A DNA stretch of 64,000 nucleotides from Chryseobacterium sp. ISL-80 (GCA_018613055.1 JAGGQZ010000005.1:48971-112970); one strand, 5' to 3'. Shown: positions 52,912 through 61,661, counted from the stretch's first letter. Made by a program: numbers and translations. Notes: generated from the letters alone by a model not told the origin.

Positions 52912-53135
52912 TGATAGAACCGACTGGCAAGGATTTGCTTGATTCTATCCAAAGGTTCGTTCTAGAGGCGGAAGACCCGGAGATCAAACAAGAATTATGG
53001 GAGATTTCAGACGTACTGGAGAATGGTTCTATTACTCTTGATACCGCGTTGTTCTGGGATCATGTTGAAGCAAGGAAGCTCCTTCGGAAGGCGTTCTCAG
53101 AGGCAGGTTTTCTTCAAATTACCAGTGGAAGTTGA
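52908..53135 (+). CDS. 75-residue protein of unknown function, paired with VbhA-like gene
   Basis: A small acidic, helical protein (KDLLDSIQRFVLEAEDPEIKQELWEISDVLENGSITLDTALFWDHVEARKLLRKAFSEAGF). No known family recognised. It overlaps the VbhA-like gene by four bases (ATGA), so translation is coupled; an alternative start is the ATG at 52911. Its end precedes the GNAT gene by 26 bases. It could be the partner (toxin or second antitoxin) of the VbhA-like protein. Confidence 0.65.
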   Translation: MMIEPTGKDLLDSIQRFVLEAEDPEIKQELWEISDVLENGSITLDTALFWDHVEARKLLRKAFSEAGFLQITSGS

Positions 53136-53161
53136 ATTTCAAAACTAGAGGAGAACCCTTT

Positions 53162-54028
53162 ATGAAGCCATCAAACAAATCAGTTGAATTAGTCGAATTG
53201 AATGTAATGGATGCGAGAGGCTTGATTGAGCTGTCAGCATCAGTCGGCTGGGATTATGACGAGGAGGAAGTTGCCACACTATTATCCTCATCCTATAAAA
53301 TATATGGCCACAAGAATAGTGAAGGCGAGGTTGTCTCCAGTGCAGCGATCATTCACTATGACCGTCTGCTCGCTTCAATTGGTATGGTGATTGTTCATAG
53401 CGATTATCGAGGGCTCGGTCTGGGAAAAGAGGTTATGCAAAAATGTATAGAGAGCAGTCGTGATCGCTCTATCCTGTTAATTGCTACGCTTGATGGCCAA
53501 CCCTTATACGAGAAATTGGGTTTCACAGTAGTCGACTCGGTCCATAAATATCTTTGCGACAAATATAATCCAACCAATCTGGAAAATATAAGCGAGATTT
53601 CAATACAAGCTTTTAAGGATAAGGAATTGGAAGATATTCTTAAGCTGGATGGAGCTGCTTTCGGGGAGAAAAGAAGCATCTTTCTTCGCAATAGGATTCA
53701 ACAGTCAAATCAATGTATCGTTGTGAAGGATGAGAATTCAAGAATTATAGGATTTGGCCTTTCTGTATTAGGCTCTGTTAATCTGACTTTGGGCCCGGTT
53801 GTTGCACCGGATCATAGAATTGCAGAATTAATCATCGACCGCCTTGCTTCCAATCATCAAGGGAAATTAAGGGCAGACGTACCTTCAGGCCAGGAGAAGC
53901 TGATGGCTTTCCTGGAACAAAGCGGATTTGTAAAAGTCAGCAACCCTCCAGTTATGGCAATCCATACGATGGAAATGCCAGACAGAAACCATACACTATT
54001 CACTATCGCATCACAGGCGTATGGGTGA
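53162..54028 (+). CDS. Tandem GNAT-domain N-acetyltransferase
   Basis: A 288-residue protein. The first GNAT domain (about 5-140) contains the acetyl-CoA loop in DYRGLGLGKEVMQKCIE. A second, divergent GNAT-like domain (about 145-285) runs from ISIQAFKDKELEDILKLDGAAFGEKR to AFLEQSGFVKVSNPPVMA. This two-domain layout resembles B. subtilis YitH/YitI-like proteins. Substrate unknown. GAGGAG precedes the ATG at 53162. Probably the last gene of the short VbhA-like operon. Confidence 0.86.
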   Translation: MKPSNKSVELVELNVMDARGLIELSASVGWDYDEEEVATLLSSSYKIYGHKNSEGEVVSSAAIIHYDRLLASIGMVIVHSDYRGLGLGKEVMQKCIESSRDRSILLIATLDGQPLYEKLGFTVVDSVHKYLCDKYNPTNLENISEISIQAFKDKELEDILKLDGAAFGEKRSIFLRNRIQQSNQCIVVKDENSRIIGFGLSVLGSVNLTLGPVVAPDHRIAELIIDRLASNHQGKLRADVPSGQEKLMAFLEQSGFVKVSNPPVMAIHTMEMPDRNHTLFTIASQAYG

Positions 54029-54045
54029 TCATTGTGTAAACGCGC

Positions 54046-54069
54046 CGCCGCATCATGCGGCGTTTTTTT
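54046..54069 (+). terminator. Terminator of the GNAT gene
   Basis: CGCCGCAT (54046-54053) pairs with ATGCGGCG (54055-54062), followed by seven T residues. The loop must open a few pairs to form. Confidence 0.85.
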
Positions 54070-54275
54070 GATGCCCTATTTTTGTGAAAAAAAAGATAGT
54101 AAATCACCTTCCCGCGTTGTAAAATAAATTGAAAAATTGAATAGAGTGATAGATTCGGTTTTGTCATCCATTTTGAATTACAGGAGGAAACAAGGGACAT
54201 AAAGAATGAATGATGCTTTCGTTTATATATCAATCTAATTTTTGGAAAAATCTATGATTAAGAGGTTGATGAAAG

Positions 54276-54920
54276 TTGAGAATGGATGCTGTTGATTTAA
54301 CTGTAAAAGAACCTACGATTTTTAATCACATCGGAAACAAAATCAAAACCGACGATCGTGAAATCAACATAATTGCAAGAATGGAAGAACCGCTAATCGT
54401 CATTTTGGGAAATGTCCTAAGCGACGAAGAATGCGATGAACTGATGAAGCTCTCGATGGACAAGCTGCAACGCTCAAAAATCGGCAACACCCGTGAAGTC
54501 GATGAACTCAGGACGAGCAGCAGTACGTTTATCGAAGCTGAAAATGAAGTAGTCGCGAGAGTGGAAAAAAGAATCTCGCAAATCATGGGCATTCCCAATG
54601 AACACGGAGAAGGACTGCAAATCCTGAACTATAAAATCGGTCAGGAGTACAAAGCACATTTTGACTTTTTCTCGTCAAAGGTCAGCAACCCAAGAATCAG
54701 CACACTCGTCATGTACCTGAATGATGTCGAGCAGGGCGGAGAAACCTATTTTCCGAAACTCAATTTCGCTGTCTCCCCGCAAAAAGGCATGGCCGTGTAT
54801 TTCGAATATTTCTATGACAATCAAGACTTGAACGACTTGACCCTTCACGGCGGAGCCCCAGTCGTCATCGGCGACAAATGGGCAGCGACGCAATGGATGA
54901 GAAGGAAGAGCGTGAAATAG
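54276..54920 (+). CDS. 2-oxoglutarate/Fe(II)-dependent prolyl 4-hydroxylase family protein
   Basis: A 214-residue cytosolic dioxygenase, similar in length to the Bacillus anthracis prolyl 4-hydroxylase. Iron ligands are H and D in YKAHFDFF, and a distal His in DLTLHGGAPV. The Lys for 2-oxoglutarate is in IGDKWAATQW. Substrate unknown; collagen-like or ribosomal/elongation proteins are targets in relatives. The start is taken as TTG 54276, ten bases after GAGG; the next ATG (54282) is farther away. Confidence 0.9.
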   Translation: MRMDAVDLTVKEPTIFNHIGNKIKTDDREINIIARMEEPLIVILGNVLSDEECDELMKLSMDKLQRSKIGNTREVDELRTSSSTFIEAENEVVARVEKRISQIMGIPNEHGEGLQILNYKIGQEYKAHFDFFSSKVSNPRISTLVMYLNDVEQGGETYFPKLNFAVSPQKGMAVYFEYFYDNQDLNDLTLHGGAPVVIGDKWAATQWMRRKSVK

Positions 54921-54929
54921 AGAATGGAG

Positions 54930-54957
54930 GAGCATGGTGAACATGCTTCTTTTTTAT
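54930..54957 (+). terminator. Terminator of the prolyl hydroxylase gene
   Basis: GGAGCATG pairs with CATGCTTC and is followed by TTTTT. Confidence 0.78.
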
Positions 54958-54963
54958 ACATTA

Positions 54964-54996
54964 AAAAAAGCCTGCAGAACCAGTCTGCAGGCTTCC
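54964..54996 (-). terminator. Terminator of the amidase/permease operon
   Basis: AAGCCTGCAG (54969-54978) pairs with CTGCAGGCTT (54985-54994). The minus strand continues with TTTTT. Confidence 0.88.
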
Positions 54997-55002
54997 TTAC
55001 TC

Positions 55003-56364
55003 TTAATCCAAATCGAGCGAGGTATCCTTTTTAAATACTTTCAGCAAAATTAAATATACAATTCCGATTCCGAGCCAGATGAAGCCTAGCTGTTTGGAAA
55101 GAGGATCAAGTGAAATCCATACATAACCGATGATGAGGAAACCGATTAATGGCAGCACGAGATGTTTGAAATACTGTTTGCTCTTCTGCTTCTTGATGAA
55201 ATAAATAACAACCGATGCATGAAGGAACAAGAAAGCCGATAATGCACCGAAGTTGACGACCGATGCCAATGCTCCAATCTGGGAAGCGAAGAATCCTGTC
55301 ACAATCAACGAGATAACTGCTACTAGCAGAGTACTTACATAAGGAGTTTTAAACTTAGGGTGTACCTTTGCCAGCACCTTTGGAAGCTTGCGGTCACGCG
55401 CCATGCTGTACAGGATCCGTGAGATCGCGGCCTGGGCAACAAGTGCGTCGGCAATCCCCCAGGCTACTGCAGTGGCGATGATGGTCATCCATTTTAACCA
55501 CGGTCCTCCTGCAATCTCGGCAATTTGATAGAATGCTACATCCGCATTTTCAAATGATGTATAGTCAGGCCAGATCAATGCGGCAACCCAGGTTTGGATG
55601 ATGAACAAGACACCCACTACAAGCAAAGAGAAGATAATTGCGTTTCCAATTGCTTTGCTGCCGCCCTTCGATTCTTCGGCCAAAGTTGAGATGGCATCGA
55701 AGCCAAGAAAGCTTAGTACTGCGATTGAAACAGCCCCCATCACCACTCCTAAACTGAAATTATCCGAATCGTATAAAGGTTTCCAAGTGAATTCAGCACC
55801 GTTGACACCCTTCATGACGGCAAAAATTCCGACAGCTACGAAAATGACTAAAACAATCATCTCGGCAACAACGATAATCTTATTTGCCTTTGCTGTAAAC
55901 TCAATTCCAAGTACGTTGACAACGGTGTTGATTGCGATGAAAATAACGAGCCAGACGATCAATGGAATACTTGGGACGATATCGTGCAAGGCTGCCGCAC
56001 TTACTAAATAAAGAAGTGCAGGAACAAAGATGTAATCAAGCAAGATCAGCCAGCCAGCAATAAATCCGACTGAATCATTAATGCCGCGCTGGGCATAGGC
56101 ATAAACCGAGCCTGCAATCGGAAAAGCTTCTGACATTCTCGCATAGCTTAGCGCTGTAAAAATCATTCCGACCATTCCAATGAGATAGGCCAGGGCCACC
56201 ATACCGTTTGATCCCTGGGCTACTGCTCCGTAAATTCCGAACGGAGCGATCGGTACCATGAATACCAAACCATAAATCAATAAATCCCAGAACGTCAGGG
56301 ATCTTTTTAACTCCTGTTTATATCCCATATTTGTCTGTTTTTGAGATGTTTGTAATTCAGCCAC
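55003..56364 (-). CDS. APC family amino acid/polyamine permease
   Basis: A 453-residue, 12-helix permease of the APC superfamily. The first helix shows LIYGLVFMVPIAPFGIYGAVAQGSNGMVALAY, and SFLGFDAISTLAEESKGGSKAIGNAI is the family's helix 6 region. The N-terminus resembles PuuP-type putrescine importers. The gene begins three bases after the amidase stop, so the two are co-translated. The permease may bring in the amide, amine or amino acid used by the pathway. Confidence 0.88.
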   Translation of the reverse strand: MAELQTSQKQTNMGYKQELKRSLTFWDLLIYGLVFMVPIAPFGIYGAVAQGSNGMVALAYLIGMVGMIFTALSYARMSEAFPIAGSVYAYAQRGINDSVGFIAGWLILLDYIFVPALLYLVSAAALHDIVPSIPLIVWLVIFIAINTVVNVLGIEFTAKANKIIVVAEMIVLVIFVAVGIFAVMKGVNGAEFTWKPLYDSDNFSLGVVMGAVSIAVLSFLGFDAISTLAEESKGGSKAIGNAIIFSLLVVGVLFIIQTWVAALIWPDYTSFENADVAFYQIAEIAGGPWLKWMTIIATAVAWGIADALVAQAAISRILYSMARDRKLPKVLAKVHPKFKTPYVSTLLVAVISLIVTGFFASQIGALASVVNFGALSAFLFLHASVVIYFIKKQKSKQYFKHLVLPLIGFLIIGYVWISLDPLSKQLGFIWLGIGIVYLILLKVFKKDTSLDLD

Positions 56365-56367
56365 GGA

Positions 56368-57285
56368 TTATACCACCTCTTTCTGGAACAATTTAATGTC
56401 GTAGGCTTCGAGGATAGACCTTGGCACAAAGAACCTGGCTGTTTTTAACGGGTCTACAATCTGGCTGATCTGGGCCTGGCCAGCTGCACTCATCAGCATG
56501 GTGAACTCAGCCAGTGACAAATCTGTCTGCGGCTGGAGCAAATCGATCATTTCTTCAACAGCTACATTGGCGGCCTCATCTAAAAGTTCTTTTGACACAA
56601 GAGTAGCTACCCCATCTTCATTTTCCAGTATAGGATAATTGATACTGTGTCCTTTGATGACTTCCAGTGTGACCTTAACTTTTGCGGGGATTTCAATGCC
56701 AGAGACACTGATTTCTCCATCTCCCATAGCTGCATGTAGATCTCCAAGAGCAAACAATGCGCCAGGCTGGAAAACAGGGAAGTATAGAGTGGCCCCTGTG
56801 GTAATCAGTTTTGTATCCATATTCCCGCCGTGGGCTCCAGGTGTTCCGTTGTTGACTGCGTCTCCTTCTGGAGCAACTCCAATTACACCAATCATTGGGT
56901 TCAGCGGCAGTGCGATTTTTTCATTGAAAATCGCTTTGTCATCCTTAACAGGGATGATTTTCACTTCGAATTTCTCCATTCGATGGCCCATAACACCTAG
57001 TTCTGGTCCCACGACCATGACGCCCTGATCTCCAAGCTGGATATCGTCAATGGTCACTTTTAAAATATCACCAGGCTGTGCTTCCTCGACATAAACCGGT
57101 CCAGTCGCAGGGTTGATTTGGTTCCAGTCAATTGCATTGAAGGTCGTTTCTTCTGATTGGATTTGATCCTGGAAGCAGTCGAATGTATCAATTTCGACCT
57201 GAGAACCAGACTTCACGGTGAGTGCAGGCTTATTGTTCTTGTCCATGGCATAAATATATGATTCGGTCGTTAACTGGGTTGTCAT
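56368..57285 (-). CDS. Acetamidase/formamidase family protein
   Basis: A 305-residue hydrolase of the FmdA/AmdA family that releases ammonia from short amides such as formamide or acetamide. Signatures are NPATGPVYVEEAQPGDILKVTI, PMIGVIGVAPEGDAVNNGTPGAHGGNMD (metal-binding GxHGGNMD) and LGDLHAAMGDGE. AGGAGGGATTACA precedes the ATG. It forms an operon with the APC permease downstream, suggesting nitrogen scavenging. Confidence 0.92.
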   Translation of the reverse strand: MTTQLTTESYIYAMDKNNKPALTVKSGSQVEIDTFDCFQDQIQSEETTFNAIDWNQINPATGPVYVEEAQPGDILKVTIDDIQLGDQGVMVVGPELGVMGHRMEKFEVKIIPVKDDKAIFNEKIALPLNPMIGVIGVAPEGDAVNNGTPGAHGGNMDTKLITTGATLYFPVFQPGALFALGDLHAAMGDGEISVSGIEIPAKVKVTLEVIKGHSINYPILENEDGVATLVSKELLDEAANVAVEEMIDLLQPQTDLSLAEFTMLMSAAGQAQISQIVDPLKTARFFVPRSILEAYDIKLFQKEVV

Positions 57286-57388
57286 TGTAATCCCTCCTGA
57301 ATTTTATTTTAATTTTTCTGAATACTTAAAATTCTAAACCTTTTTAAGAGGGATTGTTTGCAAAAATTCAATCTGTTTTTGCAAGATT

Positions 57389-58714
57389 TTAATTAAATTT
57401 GGACCCAATCATGTGCACAACAAAAGTAAGGGCAGCAGCAGTGGGAGCAACCAGCCATATCTCATTGATCATGATACTGATTGGGAATCCAGCCACACTC
57501 ATCATTCCGGCCGTCAAAGAAAAGTGCCTCCGCGAGAAACGTTTTTTCACCAGTACATAAAAAAATGGGACAGCTGCTGAAGAAAAGAACGACACAAAAT
57601 AGGGAAGCCATTCTGTAAAGGATGCTGAAAGCTGGATGCCAGCCATTCCAATGACAAACATCAGAATCATGCCAAATAAATAGGTCTGTTTCAGGGTGTG
57701 ATAGGATGATCGCTGAGTTTGCCTCGCTGAACGGATCTGCAGATAGATGGTGAGCATGGAGTATAGAGAATGCCCTGTCCCCGCTGCGAGCATGGAGATG
57801 CCTGCATAGATGAAAATATGTGACATGATGCTGTTCGATTGGATGACCGACTCTATCAATTCTAAAGCCGTAAACGCATCAGTATGCGCCATCAAGTAGA
57901 GTGAAAAACCTGTAAAGGAAAGCAATAAGGCTGTCCATGAAAAAGATGAATATCTTAAAGCTGATATGCGGTGATTCGGCCTTATGGCTTTAACTGATTC
58001 CCAGAAGTAATAGCTGGTGAAAATTTGGCCAGACATTACGAGAAAAAACGTCAGGAAGTAAAGGATGTTTGTCTCAAAGCTTCCGTTGAATAGACCGTTG
58101 TAGGTTTTGACGATCTGCTGATAAACTACCCCGGTTCCCGTCTGTAAATAAAGGGTCAGGATAGTGAAAGAGATGACGAATAATATCCCAATCAGAAGCA
58201 AACTTCCGACCTTATTTACGCCGTCCCTGCCACCAAGACCAAACAAAACAAAACTAAAAGTCAGGAACAAGAATACGCCCAGGATGGCAGGTTGATGAAG
58301 GAAGTCCCTGAACAGCATGGCCATCAATGCCGTCTGGATCTGGATGCTCCCGATACTGGAAATACCGAAGATCAAAATTGTAATAACGTTTTCTTTACCG
58401 CCAGTAATTTGATCTGGGAGAATTTCAGCGGTTCTTTCCTCACTGTCAATCATATTTCTCAAAATAGAGTACAAGATCAATGGAGACACCATGAAAATAA
58501 AGAAGCTGGATGCCCCTCCTTTTAGGGTAAAGAAGAATGGGAAGAGGAAGGTAGCTCCAGTCATATATGGGATCACCAGAGAAAAGGTGCCGCCGCTCAA
58601 CCCAACTTCCTTTTTATTCGTATATTCATAGACACTGCGCTGGCTTCCAATTTTATCTATGAAAAGAATGACAAGGGTAAAGGCAATAAATAAGAGTAAA
58701 TACCAATCGACCAT
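57389..58714 (-). CDS. Sodium:solute symporter-like membrane transporter
   Basis: A 441-residue protein with 12-13 hydrophobic helices. Parts resemble the LeuT/SSS fold: SGGTFSLVIPYMTGATFLFPF near the front, and ISMLAAGTGHSLYSMLTIYLQIR in the last third. No exact family assigned. The gene overlaps the response-regulator stop by one base (TGATG), so kinase, regulator and transporter are co-translated. The transporter may be both the target and the sensor of this system. Confidence 0.7.
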   Translation of the reverse strand: MVDWYLLLFIAFTLVILFIDKIGSQRSVYEYTNKKEVGLSGGTFSLVIPYMTGATFLFPFFFTLKGGASSFFIFMVSPLILYSILRNMIDSEERTAEILPDQITGGKENVITILIFGISSIGSIQIQTALMAMLFRDFLHQPAILGVFLFLTFSFVLFGLGGRDGVNKVGSLLLIGILFVISFTILTLYLQTGTGVVYQQIVKTYNGLFNGSFETNILYFLTFFLVMSGQIFTSYYFWESVKAIRPNHRISALRYSSFSWTALLLSFTGFSLYLMAHTDAFTALELIESVIQSNSIMSHIFIYAGISMLAAGTGHSLYSMLTIYLQIRSARQTQRSSYHTLKQTYLFGMILMFVIGMAGIQLSASFTEWLPYFVSFFSSAAVPFFYVLVKKRFSRRHFSLTAGMMSVAGFPISIMINEIWLVAPTAAALTFVVHMIGSKFN

Positions 58715-59412
58715 CAGTGATTCTCCTTGAATTGACTAGGAGTGATTCCTTCAATTTTCTTGAACAAGTTACTGAAATGGTGCTGACTCGAAAAGCCGAC
58801 ATGCTCAGCAATCTGGAACAGACTCCAATCAGGGTTGTCAATCATCAGCTGTTTGGCTTTCTGGATCCGGAAATGGTTGATATAGTCAGTGAATTTGACG
58901 CCGACTACTTCGGTGAACTTTTTGCTTAAGTAAGTAGGTGTAACATATACTTTCCTTGCCAGGTCGGACAGCTGCAGCTTTTGGTTGTACTCTTCATGGA
59001 CAATTGACAGGACGTTGTTGATGAGGACGGATTTGGTTTGCGTGAACGCTTTTTTTTGCAAGAAATCTTCAATCATATTGAAAAGCTCTTTTTCAATGAC
59101 CGGTTTTACAAGATAGTCCAGCACATTGAGACGGATTGCCTGCTTGGCATAGCTAAAATCCTGATAAGCTGTAATCAGTACAACTTCCGTATCGATATCA
59201 TTTGTCCTCAAGTATTCACAAAAGTCGAGTCCGGAATCGCCTGGTAATTGGATATCAACAAAAGCGAGCGGAAACGAGTGGCTTTTAACCAGTTGTCTGG
59301 CTTCAACTGCATCTTCGGCAGTGTATATGGTCCAGTTTGGATATTGTTTTTTTACCAAATAGGAGAGCTGTTCAAGCTCCAATGGTTCATCATCGACAAT
59401 TAATAGATTCAT
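58714..59412 (-). CDS. Response regulator with AraC-type output domain
   Basis: A 232-residue YesN-type regulator. The receiver domain (about 1-120) carries DDE near the N-terminus, the phosphorylation site in LAFVDIQLPGDSG, T in LITAYQD and K in LVKPV. The C-terminal ~105 residues form an AraC helix-turn-helix pair (LSDLARKVYVTPTYLSKKFTEVVG and LFQIAEHVGFSSQHHFSNLFKK). GGGGGACTCACA precedes the ATG at 59412, which overlaps the kinase stop by four bases. It probably controls the adjacent transporter. Confidence 0.92.
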   Translation of the reverse strand: MNLLIVDDEPLELEQLSYLVKKQYPNWTIYTAEDAVEARQLVKSHSFPLAFVDIQLPGDSGLDFCEYLRTNDIDTEVVLITAYQDFSYAKQAIRLNVLDYLVKPVIEKELFNMIEDFLQKKAFTQTKSVLINNVLSIVHEEYNQKLQLSDLARKVYVTPTYLSKKFTEVVGVKFTDYINHFRIQKAKQLMIDNPDWSLFQIAEHVGFSSQHHFSNLFKKIEGITPSQFKENH

Positions 59413-60161
59413 TGTGAGTCCCCCGGTGTATATGGCCAAATGGCTTTCACTTCAGTCCATTCTGGCTTTCGTTTCATTGAAACCTCAGTATGCAATTCAA
59501 ATAGCAATTCCATTCGTTTTCGGATATTCTCCATCCCTGTTCCATCCCCTTCCGTTAGATACTGGCCTGCGTCAGTCTCACCATTGTCCATTACCTTCAA
59601 GACGACCCAGTTGCCTTCCCGTCGGAGGTCGATCTGGAGCCTCTTTTCTCCGCGTTTATTTTCAAGGCCATGTTTAAATGCATTTTCGACGAATGTCTGA
59701 AGGGTGTAGGGAGGAAGAAGTGTTTGGGCTGCATGTACATCGATAGTGATCTCAATTTCAAGTTTTTTGCCAAAACGCAGCTGTTGAATGGCCAAATAGT
59801 TTTTGGTATGTTCCAGTTCTTTTTCAAAAGGAACCAGGGACTCCTTGTCCTTGTTTTGATACCTTAGAAACAGTGAAAACTTTTCCATTGACTGAATGAG
59901 ATCCTCATTCCTGTTCAGCCTGGCGAGGGACATCATCGCATTCAAACTGTTAAATAGGAAATGCGGACGGATTTGCTGACTCAGCTGCAAATATTCCATT
60001 TGATGAAGCTGTGTTTCCAACTGGATCTGCTTATTTTCCATTTGCAGATAATCAAATTCTTTTTCAAGCAGCTTGAGAATGCTGAGAATGACCAATGCGA
60101 TGATTGGGATCAACAGACACAGGAAGATTATGATCGAGAAAAGAGCAGAAGCACTTATCAT
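59409..60161 (-). CDS. Histidine kinase (LytS/YesM-type) lacking an extracellular sensor
   Basis: A 250-residue kinase. One N-terminal membrane helix (LFSIIIFLCLLIPIIALVILSIL) is followed directly by a coiled coil and the His-kinase domain (LSQQIRPHFLFNSLNAMMSLARL, with the phospho-accepting His) and HATPase (VENAFKHGLENKRGEK, GDGTGMENIRKRM). Relatives have large extracellular or multi-helix sensor domains. None is present here, so sensing may depend on the transporter co-encoded downstream. Confidence 0.9.
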   Translation of the reverse strand: MISASALFSIIIFLCLLIPIIALVILSILKLLEKEFDYLQMENKQIQLETQLHQMEYLQLSQQIRPHFLFNSLNAMMSLARLNRNEDLIQSMEKFSLFLRYQNKDKESLVPFEKELEHTKNYLAIQQLRFGKKLEIEITIDVHAAQTLLPPYTLQTFVENAFKHGLENKRGEKRLQIDLRREGNWVVLKVMDNGETDAGQYLTEGDGTGMENIRKRMELLFELHTEVSMKRKPEWTEVKAIWPYTPGDSQ

Positions 60162-60247
60162 AACTGATTCAGTCCTTTAAGTGTTGCCTATTTTTTTATC
60201 TATCTTACTCCTTTTTGGTAATGTGGTACACCCTTTGGATGGTTTGG

Positions 60248-60403
60248 GACAATTCATAAAATGCCTTCTGATGAGTTTTGGGAGTATGTCCAATGTTTAC
60301 AGAAAAGTTGTACGAAGCAGTCCTGAGTTCGGACAGGTTAAGCACAAAATGCAGAAAAGCTGTCCGAAGCAGTCTCCAGTTCGGACAGCTTTGGCTGGAA
60401 ACC
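60248..60403. repeat. Tandem array F: two clear and one degenerate 52-bp unit
   Basis: CAGAAAAG begins units at 60300 and 60352, exactly 52 bp apart. A weak third copy precedes at 60248. The second unit forms a perfect 11-bp hairpin (AGCTGTCCGAA 60358-60368 with TTCGGACAGCT 60380-60390). The words TCGGACA and TGTCCGA recur from array A. It lies between two divergent genes, in their promoter region. Confidence 0.75.
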
Positions 60404-60472
60404 AAAATAGTTCTATCTAAAGACTGCGGGAAAGCTGTATAATGGAAAAATCAGTAAAGTGAGGTGACCTCC

Positions 60473-61450
60473 ATGGAACTATGGAATATATACGACCAAT
60501 ACAGGCATATGACGGATCTCATCCATGAAAGAGGGAAGGAGATAAAGCCGGGGGATCATCATCTGGTTGTCCACGTCTGGATCGTGAATGATGATGGCCA
60601 GTTTCTGATTCAAAGGAGACAGCCATGGAAAATTGGCTTTCCGAATATGTGGGACTGTTCGGCTGCGGGTTCTGCCATCATGGGCGATGATAGTGAGCAG
60701 GCTGCTATTCGCGAGGCAAAGGAAGAAATCGGAATCAACCTGGACATGGAAAGAGCGGAGCGATTATTTACCGTGAAGTTTCCGGAAGGCTTCGATGACA
60801 TCTGGCTGGTCAGGCAAAATATCGCTATTGAGGAGCTGCATCTTCAGGAAGAGGAAGTGGCGGATGCAAGATGGGCAAGTGAAGAGGAGATAAAGGAAAT
60901 GGTGAAAAACGGTGAGTTTATCCCTTTTAACTATTTCGACCTGTTATTTGGAATGGTCAATTCAAACATCTCCCTGAAAAAAGCTACCCTTGAGGATGCC
61001 GAGGAACTTTTAGCTCTGCAGAAGGAAGTTTTCATGCCTCTGTATAAAAAATACAATGACCATGAGACGAGTCCTGTCACGCAAACGATGGAGAGATTTT
61101 CAGCAAGATTCGAACAAGGGGATTACTACAAAATACTTTTTGAAGGCACTCTAGCGGGAAGCGTCAATGTCCATGAAAAGTCCTCTGGGTTAATGAGGCT
61201 TCGGATCATGAATATATTAGAAAGCTATCAGAACAGGGGCATTGCCCAGCAAGTGATGAAACGCCTTGAACTCATGCACCCTGAAGCAGATGCCTGGGAG
61301 TTGGATACCATTCTCACAGAGGAGCGGAACTGCTATTTATATGAAAAAATGGGGTACAGGCGAACCGGAGAATTCAAGGAAATCAACGAGAATATGTGCA
61401 TCATCCGTTACCGGAAACAGTCGAACCTAAATAAAATCATAAGTATCTAA
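60473..61450 (+). CDS. NUDIX hydrolase - GNAT acetyltransferase fusion
   Basis: A 325-residue fusion. Residues about 1-160 are a NUDIX domain close to the isopentenyl-diphosphate isomerase/YfcD-like group, with box G-x5-D-x7-REAKEEIGI (the first Glu of the box is Asp). Residues about 165-320 are a GNAT domain with MNILESYQNRGIAQQVMKRLE at the acetyl-CoA site. Both single-domain families are common; the fusion suggests linked chemistry or a combined detoxifying role. GAGGTG sets the ATG at 60473. Confidence 0.88.
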   Translation: MELWNIYDQYRHMTDLIHERGKEIKPGDHHLVVHVWIVNDDGQFLIQRRQPWKIGFPNMWDCSAAGSAIMGDDSEQAAIREAKEEIGINLDMERAERLFTVKFPEGFDDIWLVRQNIAIEELHLQEEEVADARWASEEEIKEMVKNGEFIPFNYFDLLFGMVNSNISLKKATLEDAEELLALQKEVFMPLYKKYNDHETSPVTQTMERFSARFEQGDYYKILFEGTLAGSVNVHEKSSGLMRLRIMNILESYQNRGIAQQVMKRLELMHPEADAWELDTILTEERNCYLYEKMGYRRTGEFKEINENMCIIRYRKQSNLNKIISI

Positions 61451-61456
61451 GCGTGG

Positions 61457-61505
61457 CACAAAAAAAGACGGCTCTCCTTATTGGGAGAAAGCCGTCTTTT
61501 TTTGA
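61457..61505 (+). terminator. Terminator of the NUDIX-GNAT gene
   Basis: AAAAAAGACGGCTCTCC pairs with GGGAGAAAGCCGTCTTTTTT. Confidence 0.9.
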
Positions 61506-61535
61506 GATAAGAAAGTTAATTTTCACTTCGAGAAA

Positions 61536-61661
61536 TGTCCAGCTTCAGCGCCTAGCCCCTCGAGTCGCTTCGGTCTGCCCAATGAAGTCAAAGAACGACT
61601 TCACCGGTCAGCCCTCCAGCGCTTGTCGGGGCTGACCAAGGCGCTTACGCTTTTCTTATTA
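61536..61661. repeat. Dispersed Bacillaceae intergenic repeat, full-length copy
   Basis: About 125 bp: CCAGCTTCAGCGCCTAGCCC at the left, a central hairpin (TGAAGTC with GACTTCA), CCAGCGCTTGTCGGGGCTGA, and GCGCTTACGCTTTTCTTATTA at the right. I know this element from many Bacillus-type genomes. On the minus strand it starts with the TAA of dtpT, as the copy at 35410 does with its gene. Confidence 0.85.

Noticed and set aside
52554..53135. Complete Fic-VbhA toxin-antitoxin system
   Set aside because: No protein of Fic size or HPFxxGNG motif is present; only the antitoxin-like part is seen.
54930..54996. Long inverted structure or attachment site
   Set aside because: It is explained by two separate terminators of convergent transcripts.
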